A stretch of 64,000 nucleotides of DNA. Source: Vicia villosa. Its lineage: Eukaryota; Streptophyta; Magnoliopsida; Fabales; Fabaceae. Shown here piece after piece: positions 22,323 to 31,392 of the stretch; position 1 is the stretch's first letter, and each line of letters starts with the position of its first letter. Under the pieces are notes generated by a model. It was not told the DNA's origin. It saw only the letters and a program-made list of their open reading frames with translations, and ran no database searches. The stretch lies in assembly GCF_029867415.1 (NCBI RefSeq), contig NW_026705401.1, positions 525,001-589,000 on the forward strand. The letters run 5' to 3'. Made by a program: the position numbers and the translations under genes.

Positions 22323-25300
22323 TCATTCTGGGCATAAATCCATACTGATGTTCTTCAGAATGAACTTAAACCTATCTTCAGCCAGGGGTTTTGTAAAGAT
22401 ATCAGCCCATTGATGGTCTGTATCCACAAAGTTTAAAGATATAACACCCTTCTGAACATAGTCCCTTATGAAATGATGTTTAATCTCAATATGTTTAGCT
22501 TTTGAATGAAGAATAGGATTCTTAGATAAACATATAGCAGAAGTATTATCACAGAATATAGGAATGTGACTCTCAAATATCTGATAATCTTCTAACTGAC
22601 TCTTCATCCAGAGCATCTGTGTACTGCAACCAGCAGCAGCGACATATTCTGCTTCTGTTGTTGATAGAGCAATAGTTGCTTGCTTCTTGCTGTACCAGGA
22701 GATTAAATGACTTCCAAGAAATTGGCAACTTCCTGAAGTATTCTTTCTTTCAATTCTGTCTCCAGCATAGTCAGCATCGCAGAATCCTACTAAGTTGTAT
22801 TCTTTAGATTTTCTGTAAACTAAGCCAACATTAGTAGTACCTTTCAGATACCTTAGAATTCTCTTAACAGCAGTTAAATGAGATTCTCTAGGATCTGATT
22901 GGAATCTAGCACACAAACAAACACTGAACAGAATGTCAGGTCTAGAAGCAGTCAGATATAGAAGAGATCCAATCATACCTCTGTATAACTTCTGATCTAC
23001 CTTCTTACTTACCTCATCCTTACCTAGGATGCATGTTGGATGCATAGGAGTTTTGGCTTCTTTGCAGTCCAGAAGATTAAACTTCTTCAGAAGTTCCTTC
23101 ACATACTTGGTTTGGTGAACATACGTTCCTTCTGATGTTTGATTTATTTGTATTCCAAGGAAATACTTGAGTTCTCCCATCATGCTCATTTCAAACTCAG
23201 CCTGCATAGACTCAGCAAACTCCTTTCCAAGTGTAGCATTAGATGTTCCAAAAATAATATCATCTACATATATTTGACAAATTAAAATATCCCTTTTAAA
23301 GGTTTTACAAAAGAGAGTAGTGTCCACTTTTCCTCTAGTGAAACCATTATCCAGAAGGAAAGAACTTAAGCGTTCATACCAAGCTCTGGGAGCCTGTTTC
23401 AATCCATACAATGATTTCTTTAGTTTAAAAACATGATTAGGAGACATAGAGTCTTCAAAACCAGGAGGTTGATGGACATAAACTTCTTCATCTATATAAC
23501 CATTTAAGAAGGCACTCTTAACATCCATTTGATAGAGAGTGATGTTATGTTGAGTGGCAAATGAAATTAATAGACGAATAGATTCTAACCTGGCCACTGG
23601 TGCAAAGGTTTCTGTATAGTCAATCCCTTCTTGCTGACTATAACCCTGAGCCACCAGTCTGGCTTTGTTTCTTACCACTTCACCTTTCTCACTGAGCTTG
23701 TTTCTGAAGACCCATTTTGTACCGATTATATTGAATCCATCTGGTCTAGGAACAAGATCCCAAACATCATTCCTTGTAAACTGATTCAGTTCTTCTTGCA
23801 TAGCAATTATCCAGTCTGGATCTTCTAGAGCATGATCAACAGAAGTTGGCTCGATCAAAGATACAAGACCTAATTGACAATCTGCATTGTTCTTAAGGAA
23901 TGCTCTTGTTCTGATTGGATCATCCTTCTTTCCAAGAATGACATCTTCTGAATGACCAGAGATGAGTCTGGATGATCTTCTGACAGATGGTTCTTCAGAA
24001 ATGCTTAGATTCTCCAGAGAAGCTGATACTTGATCTTCCGATTCTTTGCTTCTGAGAGGTTCTGCTTCTGATGCGTTGCTTCTTGGCTCAACAACTTCTG
24101 ATATATCAATATCACACTCTGCAAAATTATCAAACTGCTTTGGTTTTTCAGAACCAAGCTTATCATCAAACCTGATATTGATTGATTCTTCTACAACCAA
24201 TGTTTCAGTATTGTATACCCTGTAGCCTTTTGAGCGTTCAGAATATCCAAGAAGGAAACACTTTTGTGCTTTGGAATCAAACTTACCAAGATGATCTTTA
24301 GTGTTCAGAATAAAGCATACACATCCAAAAGGATGGAAATATGAAATGTTGGGCTTTCTATTCTTCCACAATTCATAAGGAGTCTTATTAAGAATAGGTC
24401 TGATAGAGATTCTATTCTGAATATAGCATGCAGTGTTTATTGCTTCTGCCCAGAAATGCTTAGCCATATTGGTTTCATTGATCATGGTTCTGGCCATTTC
24501 TTGCAGAGTCCTATTCTTTCGTTCTACAACCCCATTTTGCTGTGGAGTTCTAGGACAAGAGAAATCATGGGCAATACCATTTTCTTTGAAGAATTCTTCA
24601 AAGGATCTGTTCTCAAATTCACCACCATGATCACTTCTGACCTTTATGATTTTACACTCTTTTTCAGATTGAATCTGAATGCAGAAATCAAAGAACACTG
24701 AATGAGTCTCATCCTTGTGTTTCAAGAATTTTACCCATGTCCAGCGGCTATAATCATCTACGATGACTAATCCATATTTCTTCCCTCTGACAGATGCTGT
24801 TTTGACTGGGCCAAACAGATCAATGTGCAAGAGTTCTAATGGCCTTGAGGTAGAAACAACATTCTTGGACTTGAATGCAGGTTTGGAGAACTTGCCCTTC
24901 TGACATGCTTCACAAAGAGCATCTGATTTGAATTTCAGATTAGGGAGTCCTCTGACCAGATTTAGTTTGTTAATCTGAGAAATCTTTCTCAAACTAGCAT
25001 GACCTAATCTTCTGTGCCAGACCCACTGCTCTTCAGAAACAGACATAAGACAAGTCACCTTCTGACTCATAAGATCTTGCAGATCTGTCTTATAAATGTT
25101 GTTCTTCCTCTTGCCTGTAAATAGGATTGAGCCATCCTTCTGATTTACAGCCTTGCAAGACTCTTGATTAAAGATTATATCATAACCATTGTCACTCAAT
25201 TGACTGATAGATAAGAGGTTATGTGTCAATCCTTCTACCAGAAGAACATTAGAAATGGAAGGAGAGTTACCAGACTTTATAGTTCCAGAGCCAATTATCT

Positions 25301-25457
25301 TGCCCTTCTGATCTCCTCCAAACTTGACTTCTCCACCAGACTTAAGCACCAGGTCTTGGAACATAGACCTTCTTCCTGTCATGTGTCGTGAGCATCCAGA
25401 GTCCAGGTACCATGACATGTTGTGCTTTGTCCTTTTTGCAGTCAAGGATATCTGCAA
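22323..25457 (-). CDS. pol: Ty1-copia Pol polyprotein (Sire-B)
   Basis: An open 1044-codon frame encodes the enzymes for reverse transcription and integration. Domains in order: aspartic protease (WYLDSGC, D19-S20-G21), gag-pre-integrase (HRRLGHASL, about 148-156), integrase core with D213, D276 and E312 (DD35E spacing), reverse transcriptase from about 590 with [11 protein letters not shown] and the active-site YVDDIIFG, and RNase H with FCDADYAGD, STTEAEY and FCDNTSA. All catalytic residues are present, so it looks functional. The frame has no ATG before the protease. The first in-frame start-like codon is TTG at 25457, and the frame stays open further upstream. It therefore most likely depends on the gag frame, shifted by +1 in the 116-nt overlap (25342-25457). 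Confidence 0.95.
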   Translation of the reverse strand: MQISLTAKRTKHNMSWYLDSGCSRHMTGRRSMFQDLVLKSGGEVKFGGDQKGKIIGSGTIKSGNSPSISNVLLVEGLTHNLLSISQLSDNGYDIIFNQESCKAVNQKDGSILFTGKRKNNIYKTDLQDLMSQKVTCLMSVSEEQWVWHRRLGHASLRKISQINKLNLVRGLPNLKFKSDALCEACQKGKFSKPAFKSKNVVSTSRPLELLHIDLFGPVKTASVRGKKYGLVIVDDYSRWTWVKFLKHKDETHSVFFDFCIQIQSEKECKIIKVRSDHGGEFENRSFEEFFKENGIAHDFSCPRTPQQNGVVERKNRTLQEMARTMINETNMAKHFWAEAINTACYIQNRISIRPILNKTPYELWKNRKPNISYFHPFGCVCFILNTKDHLGKFDSKAQKCFLLGYSERSKGYRVYNTETLVVEESINIRFDDKLGSEKPKQFDNFAECDIDISEVVEPRSNASEAEPLRSKESEDQVSASLENLSISEEPSVRRSSRLISGHSEDVILGKKDDPIRTRAFLKNNADCQLGLVSLIEPTSVDHALEDPDWIIAMQEELNQFTRNDVWDLVPRPDGFNIIGTKWVFRNKLSEKGEVVRNKARLVAQGYSQQEGIDYTETFAPVARLESIRLLISFATQHNITLYQMDVKSAFLNGYIDEEVYVHQPPGFEDSMSPNHVFKLKKSLYGLKQAPRAWYERLSSFLLDNGFTRGKVDTTLFCKTFKRDILICQIYVDDIIFGTSNATLGKEFAESMQAEFEMSMMGELKYFLGIQINQTSEGTYVHQTKYVKELLKKFNLLDCKEAKTPMHPTCILGKDEVSKKVDQKLYRGMIGSLLYLTASRPDILFSVCLCARFQSDPRESHLTAVKRILRYLKGTTNVGLVYRKSKEYNLVGFCDADYAGDRIERKNTSGSCQFLGSHLISWYSKKQATIALSTTEAEYVAAAGCSTQMLWMKSQLEDYQIFESHIPIFCDNTSAICLSKNPILHSKAKHIEIKHHFIRDYVQKGVISLNFVDTDHQWADIFTKPLAEDRFKFILKNISMDLCPE

Positions 25458-27261
25458 TAGGAATAATCTTATCCTTAGGTACCCACATCTTTTTGGGTCC
25501 TTTCTTGTTAGATTTTCTCAAGTTCTGATTGAACTTGGGTTTAACATTGTAAGCAATAGGAGGAACAGCATGATAATTCTTAATGTGAGTTCCATGATAT
25601 TTCCTAGGTTGTGTCACATGCTTTTTGGTGTGTGTTATGTGAAAGCTTTGAGCATGTGAAGTGTGCCTAATATCATGGGAGTGGCCATACTTGAACTGAT
25701 CATACAATGGCTTGTATGTGAATTTCATTTCATCAACAGGTTCAAGTTTGTATGGGGTTTCACCCTCAAAACCAATGCCAACTCTTTTGTTTCCAGACAC
25801 AGCATATATCATAGAAGCTAGCTGACTTCTGCCAATACTTCTAGATAAGAACTTCCTGAAACTTAAATCATATTCTTTCAGAATATGGTTTAGACTAGGA
25901 GTGGATTTTTCTGAATCAGAAGGAGATCCAACATTATTGGATAATTTTAAAAGTTTTTCTTTTAATTCAGAATTCTCCAACTCAAGCTTCTTTGTTTCAA
26001 ATTCAAATAGCTTTTTCAGCTTTTTGTATTTGAGACTGATTTGAGACTTGAGTTCCAGAAGTTCAGTTAGACCGGAAACTAACTCATCTCTAGTAAGTTC
26101 AGAAAATACCTCTTCAGAATCTGATTCTGATGTAGATTCTGATTCGTCATCTTCTGTCGCCATCAGCGCACAGTTAGCCTGCTCATCTTCAGAGTCTGAA
26201 TCATCTTCTGACTCATCCCAGGTTGCCATAAGACTTTTCTTCTTGTGAAATTTCTTCTTGGGATTTTCCTTCTGATGATTTGGACATTCATTCTTGTAGT
26301 GTCCAGGCTCATTGCATTCATAGCACATGACCTTCTTCTTGTCAAATCTTCTTTCATCAGAAGATTCTCCACGTTCAAATTTCCTTGAACTTCTGAAGCC
26401 TCTGAACTTCCTTTGCTTGGTCTTCCAGAGTTGATTTAGCCTTCTGGAGATCAAGGACAGTTCATCTTCTTCTTCAGATTCTGATTCTTCAGGATCTTCT
26501 TCTCTAGCCTGAAAAGCGTTAGTGCATTTCTTGATATTGGATTTTAATGCAATAGACTTACCTTTCTTTTGAGGCTCATTTGCGTCCAGCTCTATTTCAT
26601 GACTTCTCAAGGCACTGATAAGCTCTTCCAGAGAAACTTCATTCAGATTCTTTGCAATCTTGAATGCAGTCACCATAGGACCCCATCTTCTGGGTAAGCT
26701 TCTGATGATCTTCTTTACGTGATCAGCCTTGGTGTATCCCTTGTCAAGAACTCTCAATCCAGCAGTAAGAGTTTGAAATCTTGAAAACATCTTTTCAATG
26801 TCTTCATCATCCTCCATCTTGAAGGCTTCATACTTCTGGATTAAAGCTAGAGCTTTAGTCTCCTTGACTTGAGCATTTCCTTCATGAGTCATTTTCAAGG
26901 ACTCATATATGTCATAGGCCATTTCCCTGTTAGATATCTTCTCATACTCAGCATGAGAGATAGCATTCAGCAAAACAGTTCTGCATTTATGATGATTCCT
27001 GAAAAGTTTCTTCTGATCATCATTCATTTCTTGCCTTGTCAGCTTTACGCCTCTGGCATTTACTGGATGTTTGTAACCATCCATCAGAAGATCCCATAGA
27101 TCACCATCTAGACCAAGAAAGTAACTTTCCAGTTTATCTTTCCAGTATTCAAAGTTTTCACCATCAAATACCGGCGGTCTAGTATAACCATTGTTACCGT
27201 TGTATTGCTCAGCAGAGCCAGATGTAGATGTAGGTGGGTCTGTTGGAATTTCACCAGCCAT
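25342..27261 (-). CDS. gag: Ty1-copia Gag polyprotein (Sire-B)
   Basis: A 639-aa frame starts at the ATG at 27261, 86 bp inside the LTR. It forms the virus-like particle and binds the element RNA. The N-terminal UBN2/retrotransposon gag region (RPPVFDGENFEYWKDKLESY, about 28-47) is followed by an acidic stretch, a zinc knuckle CX2CX4HX4C (C313, C316, H321, C326; CYECNEPGHYKNEC), a second acidic region, a predicted coiled coil (LELKSQISLKYKKLKKLFEF) and a basic C-terminus. Its length is typical of large Sirevirus Gags. The last 38 codons overlap the start of pol in another frame. Confidence 0.93.
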   Translation of the reverse strand: MAGEIPTDPPTSTSGSAEQYNGNNGYTRPPVFDGENFEYWKDKLESYFLGLDGDLWDLLMDGYKHPVNARGVKLTRQEMNDDQKKLFRNHHKCRTVLLNAISHAEYEKISNREMAYDIYESLKMTHEGNAQVKETKALALIQKYEAFKMEDDEDIEKMFSRFQTLTAGLRVLDKGYTKADHVKKIIRSLPRRWGPMVTAFKIAKNLNEVSLEELISALRSHEIELDANEPQKKGKSIALKSNIKKCTNAFQAREEDPEESESEEEDELSLISRRLNQLWKTKQRKFRGFRSSRKFERGESSDERRFDKKKVMCYECNEPGHYKNECPNHQKENPKKKFHKKKSLMATWDESEDDSDSEDEQANCALMATEDDESESTSESDSEEVFSELTRDELVSGLTELLELKSQISLKYKKLKKLFEFETKKLELENSELKEKLLKLSNNVGSPSDSEKSTPSLNHILKEYDLSFRKFLSRSIGRSQLASMIYAVSGNKRVGIGFEGETPYKLEPVDEMKFTYKPLYDQFKYGHSHDIRHTSHAQSFHITHTKKHVTQPRKYHGTHIKNYHAVPPIAYNVKPKFNQNLRKSNKKGPKKMWVPKDKIIPIADILDCKKDKAQHVMVPGLWMLTTHDRKKVYVPRPGA

Positions 27262-27330
27262 CTTTTACTGAAGCGTTTTTCTCCTCCTGAATCTTTTCTA
27301 AACACGGTTAAGTGCTTGCACCTTAGAACC

Positions 27331-27345
27331 GGCGCTCTGATGCCA
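27331..27345 (-). promoter_or_regulatory. Sire-B primer binding site (initiator Met tRNA)
   Basis: On the minus strand TGGCATCAGAGCGCC lies two bases inside the 5' LTR. It is one base different from the standard TGGTATCAGAGC complement of initiator Met tRNA used by most copia elements. It primes minus-strand DNA synthesis. Confidence 0.85.
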
Positions 27346-27347
27346 AT

Positions 27348-28555
27348 TGAAGGATAGAAAAACACTTAGAAAGGGGGGGTTTGAATAAGTGTAGCTTTAA
27401 AAACTTGACAGATAAAAATAAATTGCACAGTTATTTTTATCCTGGTTCGTTGTTAACTAAACTACTCCAGTCCACCCCCGCAGAGATGATTTACCTCAAC
27501 TGAGGATTTAATCCACTAATCGCACGGATTACAATGGTTCTCCACTTAGCCAGCAACTAAGTCTTCCAGAGTCTTCTGATCACACACTGATCACTCCAGG
27601 AACAACTGCTTAGATACCCTCTAAGACTTTTCTAGAGTCTACTGATCCACACGATCACTCTAGTTACAACTGCTTAGTTCACTCCTAAGACTTCCCTAGA
27701 GTATTCTGATCCACACGATCACTCTAGTTCCTTACAACTTAATGTAATCAATTCTAAGAGTATTACAAATGCTTCTTGAAAGCGATAATCACAACTGTGA
27801 TATTTCTCTTAACGTTTAAGCTTAATCTCACTAATATATTACAACAGCAATGTAGTGAGCTTTGATGAAGATGAAGATTCTGAGCTTTGAATTTGAACAG
27901 CATTTCAGCAAGTTAATTTTAGTTGTTTTGTTCAGGATCGTTAACCTTGCTTCACTTCAGAACTTCATATTTATAGGCGTTTGGAGAAGATGACCGTTGA
28001 ATGCATTTAATGCTTTGCGTGTTCCGTACAGCATCGCATTTAATGTTATACGCTTTTGTCAACTACCTCGAGCCTTGTTCACGCTGTGTCTACTGACGTA
28101 GCCTAGAATAGCTTTTAACGTTCCTTTTGTCAGTCAGCGTAGCTTGCCACTTGTACTTTCTTCTGATCTGATGTTTGTGAATACAACGTTTGAATATCAT
28201 CAGAGTCAAACAGCTTGGTGCATAGCATCTTCTGATCTTCTGACCTTGAAGTGCTTCTGAGCGTGATACCATCAGAACTTCAGTGCTTCTGTTCTCTTGT
28301 TCTTCTGATGCTTCCATAGACCCATGTTCTGATTCTGCTTCGACCATCTTCTGATGTCTTGCCAGACCATGTTCTGATGTTGCATGCTGAACCCTTTGAG
28401 ACAAAGCTTCTGAGCGCTGAATTAGGCGTACTCTTTATATATTTCCTGAAAAGGAAATTGCATTGGATTAGAGTACCATATTACCTTAAGCAAAATTCAT
28501 ATTATTTTTATCATCAAAACTAAGATAATTGATCAGAACAAATCTTGTTCTAACA
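27348..28555 (-). mobile_element. Sire-B 5' LTR
   Basis: 1208 bp, TGAAGG...TAACA, carrying the promoter for the element. A TATAAATA box on the minus strand lies at 27968-27975. Confidence 0.95.
27968..27975 (-). promoter_or_regulatory. TATA box of the Sire-B 5' LTR
   Basis: On the minus strand CCTATAAATATGA gives a good plant TATA element about 620 bp before the end of the LTR. The Sire-A LTR has the weaker CTATAAGTATGA at the same place. Confidence 0.5.
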
Positions 28556-28560
28556 TGATC
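28556..28560. repeat. Target-site duplication of Sire-B, right copy
   Basis: TGATC directly after the LTR, identical to 18984-18988. The Ogre-1 LTR resumes immediately afterwards. Confidence 0.95.
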
Positions 28561-30298
28561 TACATATCATTTCTCTCGCATGCATTAGCATATAAAGTTT
28601 TGACCGGCCTCGTTGTAGGGTGATTTCTACATAAATCACTTGGCGATCTGCTTAACATAGCGCAATATTTCGTGTCCCGAATCATAAAAAGATCAAATAT
28701 GGAAGAGAATTGTATGTGGTTGATTTAAGACTTATGGAGGTTTATCGTGTAGTCGCTATGATTTTATCAAGCTTCTGATAAATGTCCATTGAATTTAAAT
28801 CCGAGAACATCCTTCACTCACCATCGATCTTCATTACTAACTTTGATAACATACTTGACAAGTTTCAAGATGGTTATCTTTAACATCTAACAACTAACTT
28901 TAATTTCCGCACTTTTATTATATTGCTCTTTATATTTCTCGCTTTATCGCTTTACTTTATCATTTCATCATATTTACATTCCGCTATTTTTCTCTTTGTC
29001 CATTTGGACGTTTATATTCCGCTATTTTCTCTTCGTCCATTTGGACACTATGTTTATGCTTCCGCTATTTTTCTTTTGTCCACTTGGACCATACTTTAGT
29101 TTTATGCTAAAACATTAATAATCAACCAAAAATCTAAAAAACACATAAGGCTCTCTTTTGGACTATTGGTTACTATCCCTAGCATTTTGGAGATTCGGAC
29201 TTATGGACTTAGTGCCTCTGGACCCTTATTCTGTTGTTATTCTGTCTGTCTGGCATTGGATTGTTGTCTGTTTGTGCATGCAGGTATTTCCTTGAAAGAC
29301 CTTGATGGTTAATTCCAAGGCATTGATATAAGGATTTTACCCAAAAACAGCCGTTACTCTGCCCGATTTTCGTCAGAATCTTAATGTGCTTAATGCGAAG
29401 TGGTGCTAAGATAATAAATTCATCTGGATCCCCAAGTGTTAATGTGTTGGTATTGATAAGTCCAAAGGATGGGAAATCTACCTTGACTCTTAATGTCAAG
29501 TGTTGGCTTCTTAATTTGGTTAGACCGTTTCTTTCTTTAACTTTTATTTTATGCACTAGGTTAGCCTCTTCATCTCCTCCCACTTCTTAGATTTTCAAAA
29601 TCTTCTCCCTTTTTCCAAAACCTTCTTATGTTTGCAAACCTTTTCAAAACCTTTTCTTTTAAAATATCTTTTGCCTTCAATGGCCTTTTCTTCAAAAAGT
29701 TTAGACACGACTAATTGTCGAAACGAGTGGTTATACCCCACGATTTTGAAATTGATTGATAAAATGAGATCTTTTCCGCATGAGAGAGCTAGTGGCATAC
29801 TCGTTGATTTTATCCGAGTTGGAGCCCTTCTTTCATTAGCGATGCAAAGAACTCGTTTGTTCTCATGCTCAAGATCAATGGCTGAGTATTTCTCTCCGAC
29901 GACGATAAAGTGTTTATTCGTTTTTAAAACTGTTTTCCCTTTAAGCGGAACTACATTAGCTCTGACTTCTCCATTGCACCAGGGAGGTATGTAGGCACAA
30001 AGCTTAACGCTTTGCCGAGCTTATTTTAAAAATAAAACAAACTCTCTTTTTTAGCACACACGACACAGATTTTCAAAAAGGTTCCTGTGGAGTACCACAG
30101 ATATGAGGGGTGCTTAAAACCTTCCCCTCATATAATCAACACCCGTACCTGAGATCTCTTTCTTGTTTTAAAAAACAAACTTTGGGTTTTTCGTTCTTTT
30201 CCCTTTTCCTTTGGAAACAATAAAGCGCGGTGGCGATTTCAAACGGAATATTGATTCGAGTCAATCCTATGGCTTCGATATCAGATTTCCCCGCTACA
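28561..30298 (+). mobile_element. Ogre-1 5' LTR, second part
   Basis: This continues the LTR broken by Sire-B and ends CCCCGCTACA at 30298, a standard Ogre/Tat LTR end. The 'ggtggcga' block about 60 bp before the end and the '-ggtgct-aacacctt-' block near 30110 match the Ogre-2 LTR end near 44610-44715. GTCCA-NN-TGGAC palindromes recur at 28998, 29035 and 29078. The plus-strand frames at 29384-29994 and elsewhere inside it show no protein family. Confidence 0.8.
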
Positions 30299-30304
30299 GA
30301 AAAA

Positions 30305-30322
30305 TGGCGACTTCACTGGGGA
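30305..30322 (+). promoter_or_regulatory. Ogre-1 primer binding site (Arg tRNA)
   Basis: TGGCGACTTCACTGGGGA differs at two positions from TGGCGACTCCGCTGGGGA, the Arg-tRNA complement used by Ogre/Tat elements. It starts six bases after the LTR end. Confidence 0.85.
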
Positions 30323-31392
30323 TCCAGTTTTAAGTGTGTTAAGCCTATTTTTGTTTATCTGTGTGTTTATCTGTATATATTGTTGTGTGCTTTGTTTGTT
30401 TATTATTATTTTTTTGGTGCTTGAAGGTTCCTCTGCGATGAGACAAAGTTCTAACCCGAACTTTGGTGAGTAACTTGAGATAGGAGGTGGTAACACCAAT
30501 AGTCGCATGTCAGGAGCAATCCTTACCATGAGCGTCATATGGTGGAACCCCAATCAGTGGAGGCCTCATGGAAGGTAGTAGAGGTTGTTACGAACCATCG
30601 TGATAACGCTATTACTTTCAATAGTGAGTGGCCGTAGAAGCTGAATGGCCTAGAACCCTTTTAACCAATCTAAGCCTTTTTAGGATGTAGTGCAGAAACA
30701 AGATCAAGTACCAATTTGAGCTTGTTGTCATGCGATACTATGCTCAGACGAGGTCTTTTAAGGCATATTATTGGCGCCCATGAGCAATTGTGCGTGCCGG
30801 TAATATCCGATAGAAGATTGAAAACTCTGGGAACCTTTGTAGAACCCGATTGGCAGGTAAAAAATTCCTTAGAACACACCTTGTGGGATGGGTAGACCCA
30901 TGGCTCCATGCTCGTGACGTCGAACCTTTGAACTTGGACTGTGTGATTTTGTGTGATCTTATGTGACCTTGCGTGCTCTTGGTTGTGGTTGATGCATAAA
31001 CCATACATTCATGCATCCATGAAAACTCTTTTTCTTTTGATTTTCAAGGAACTTAAAGGTCTTTCCTTGTAAACATCATAAGTTTCATCAAACTCAATGG
31101 ATCTTGGGTGTTGATGGGGTGAAAACTCTAATCCACCAAAATGGATGATTGATTTTGATGATAACTTAATCGAAACTTTAGTCCAATGTTTGAGTGTTTA
31201 CAAGTTAATATCTTAATTTCCTTGAAACTCAAATAATAATAAAAAACAAATCATCTGCATTTCATGCATCATTCCTCATTATGGTCTTGCTTCCGAGAGT
31301 ATTCCCGAGGTCTTATTCAATGTTCTTCATATTGAAGTGAAAGAATCAAGCTGTCTCACCGGTATAACACTCGAGCTAACTGCAATAAGAAG
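30323..31392 (+). other. Ogre-1 leader between primer site and gag
   Basis: About 1.07 kb of untranslated leader without a recognisable protein. Ogre-type elements have unusually long leaders, sometimes with an extra ORF ahead of gag. No such ORF is intact here. Confidence 0.6.

Larger units (their letters stand above)
18989..28555 (-). mobile_element. Sire-B, young complete Sirevirus (Ty1-copia)
   Basis: The element is 9567 bp with 1208-bp LTRs at both ends. It is flanked by a perfect target duplication TGATC (18984-18988 and 28556-28560) and sits in the Ogre-1 LTR. Parts on the minus strand, in order: 5' LTR, Met-tRNA primer site, gag, pol (+1 frame), deleted envelope-like ORF, tandem repeats, iterated polypurine tracts, 3' LTR. 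Comparing the two LTRs by eye I found six differences (for example t/c near 19190/27549 and t/g near 20065/28424), about 0.5%. That implies a recent insertion, of the order of a few hundred thousand years at commonly used plant LTR rates. Confidence 0.95.

Noticed and set aside
27108..27365. Additional ORF at the start of Sire-B
   Set aside because: It is an out-of-frame shadow of gag extending into the LTR.
29209..29994. Host-like ORFs in the Ogre-1 LTR
   Set aside because: They lie within LTR sequence just before the LTR end and the primer site, and show no protein family.
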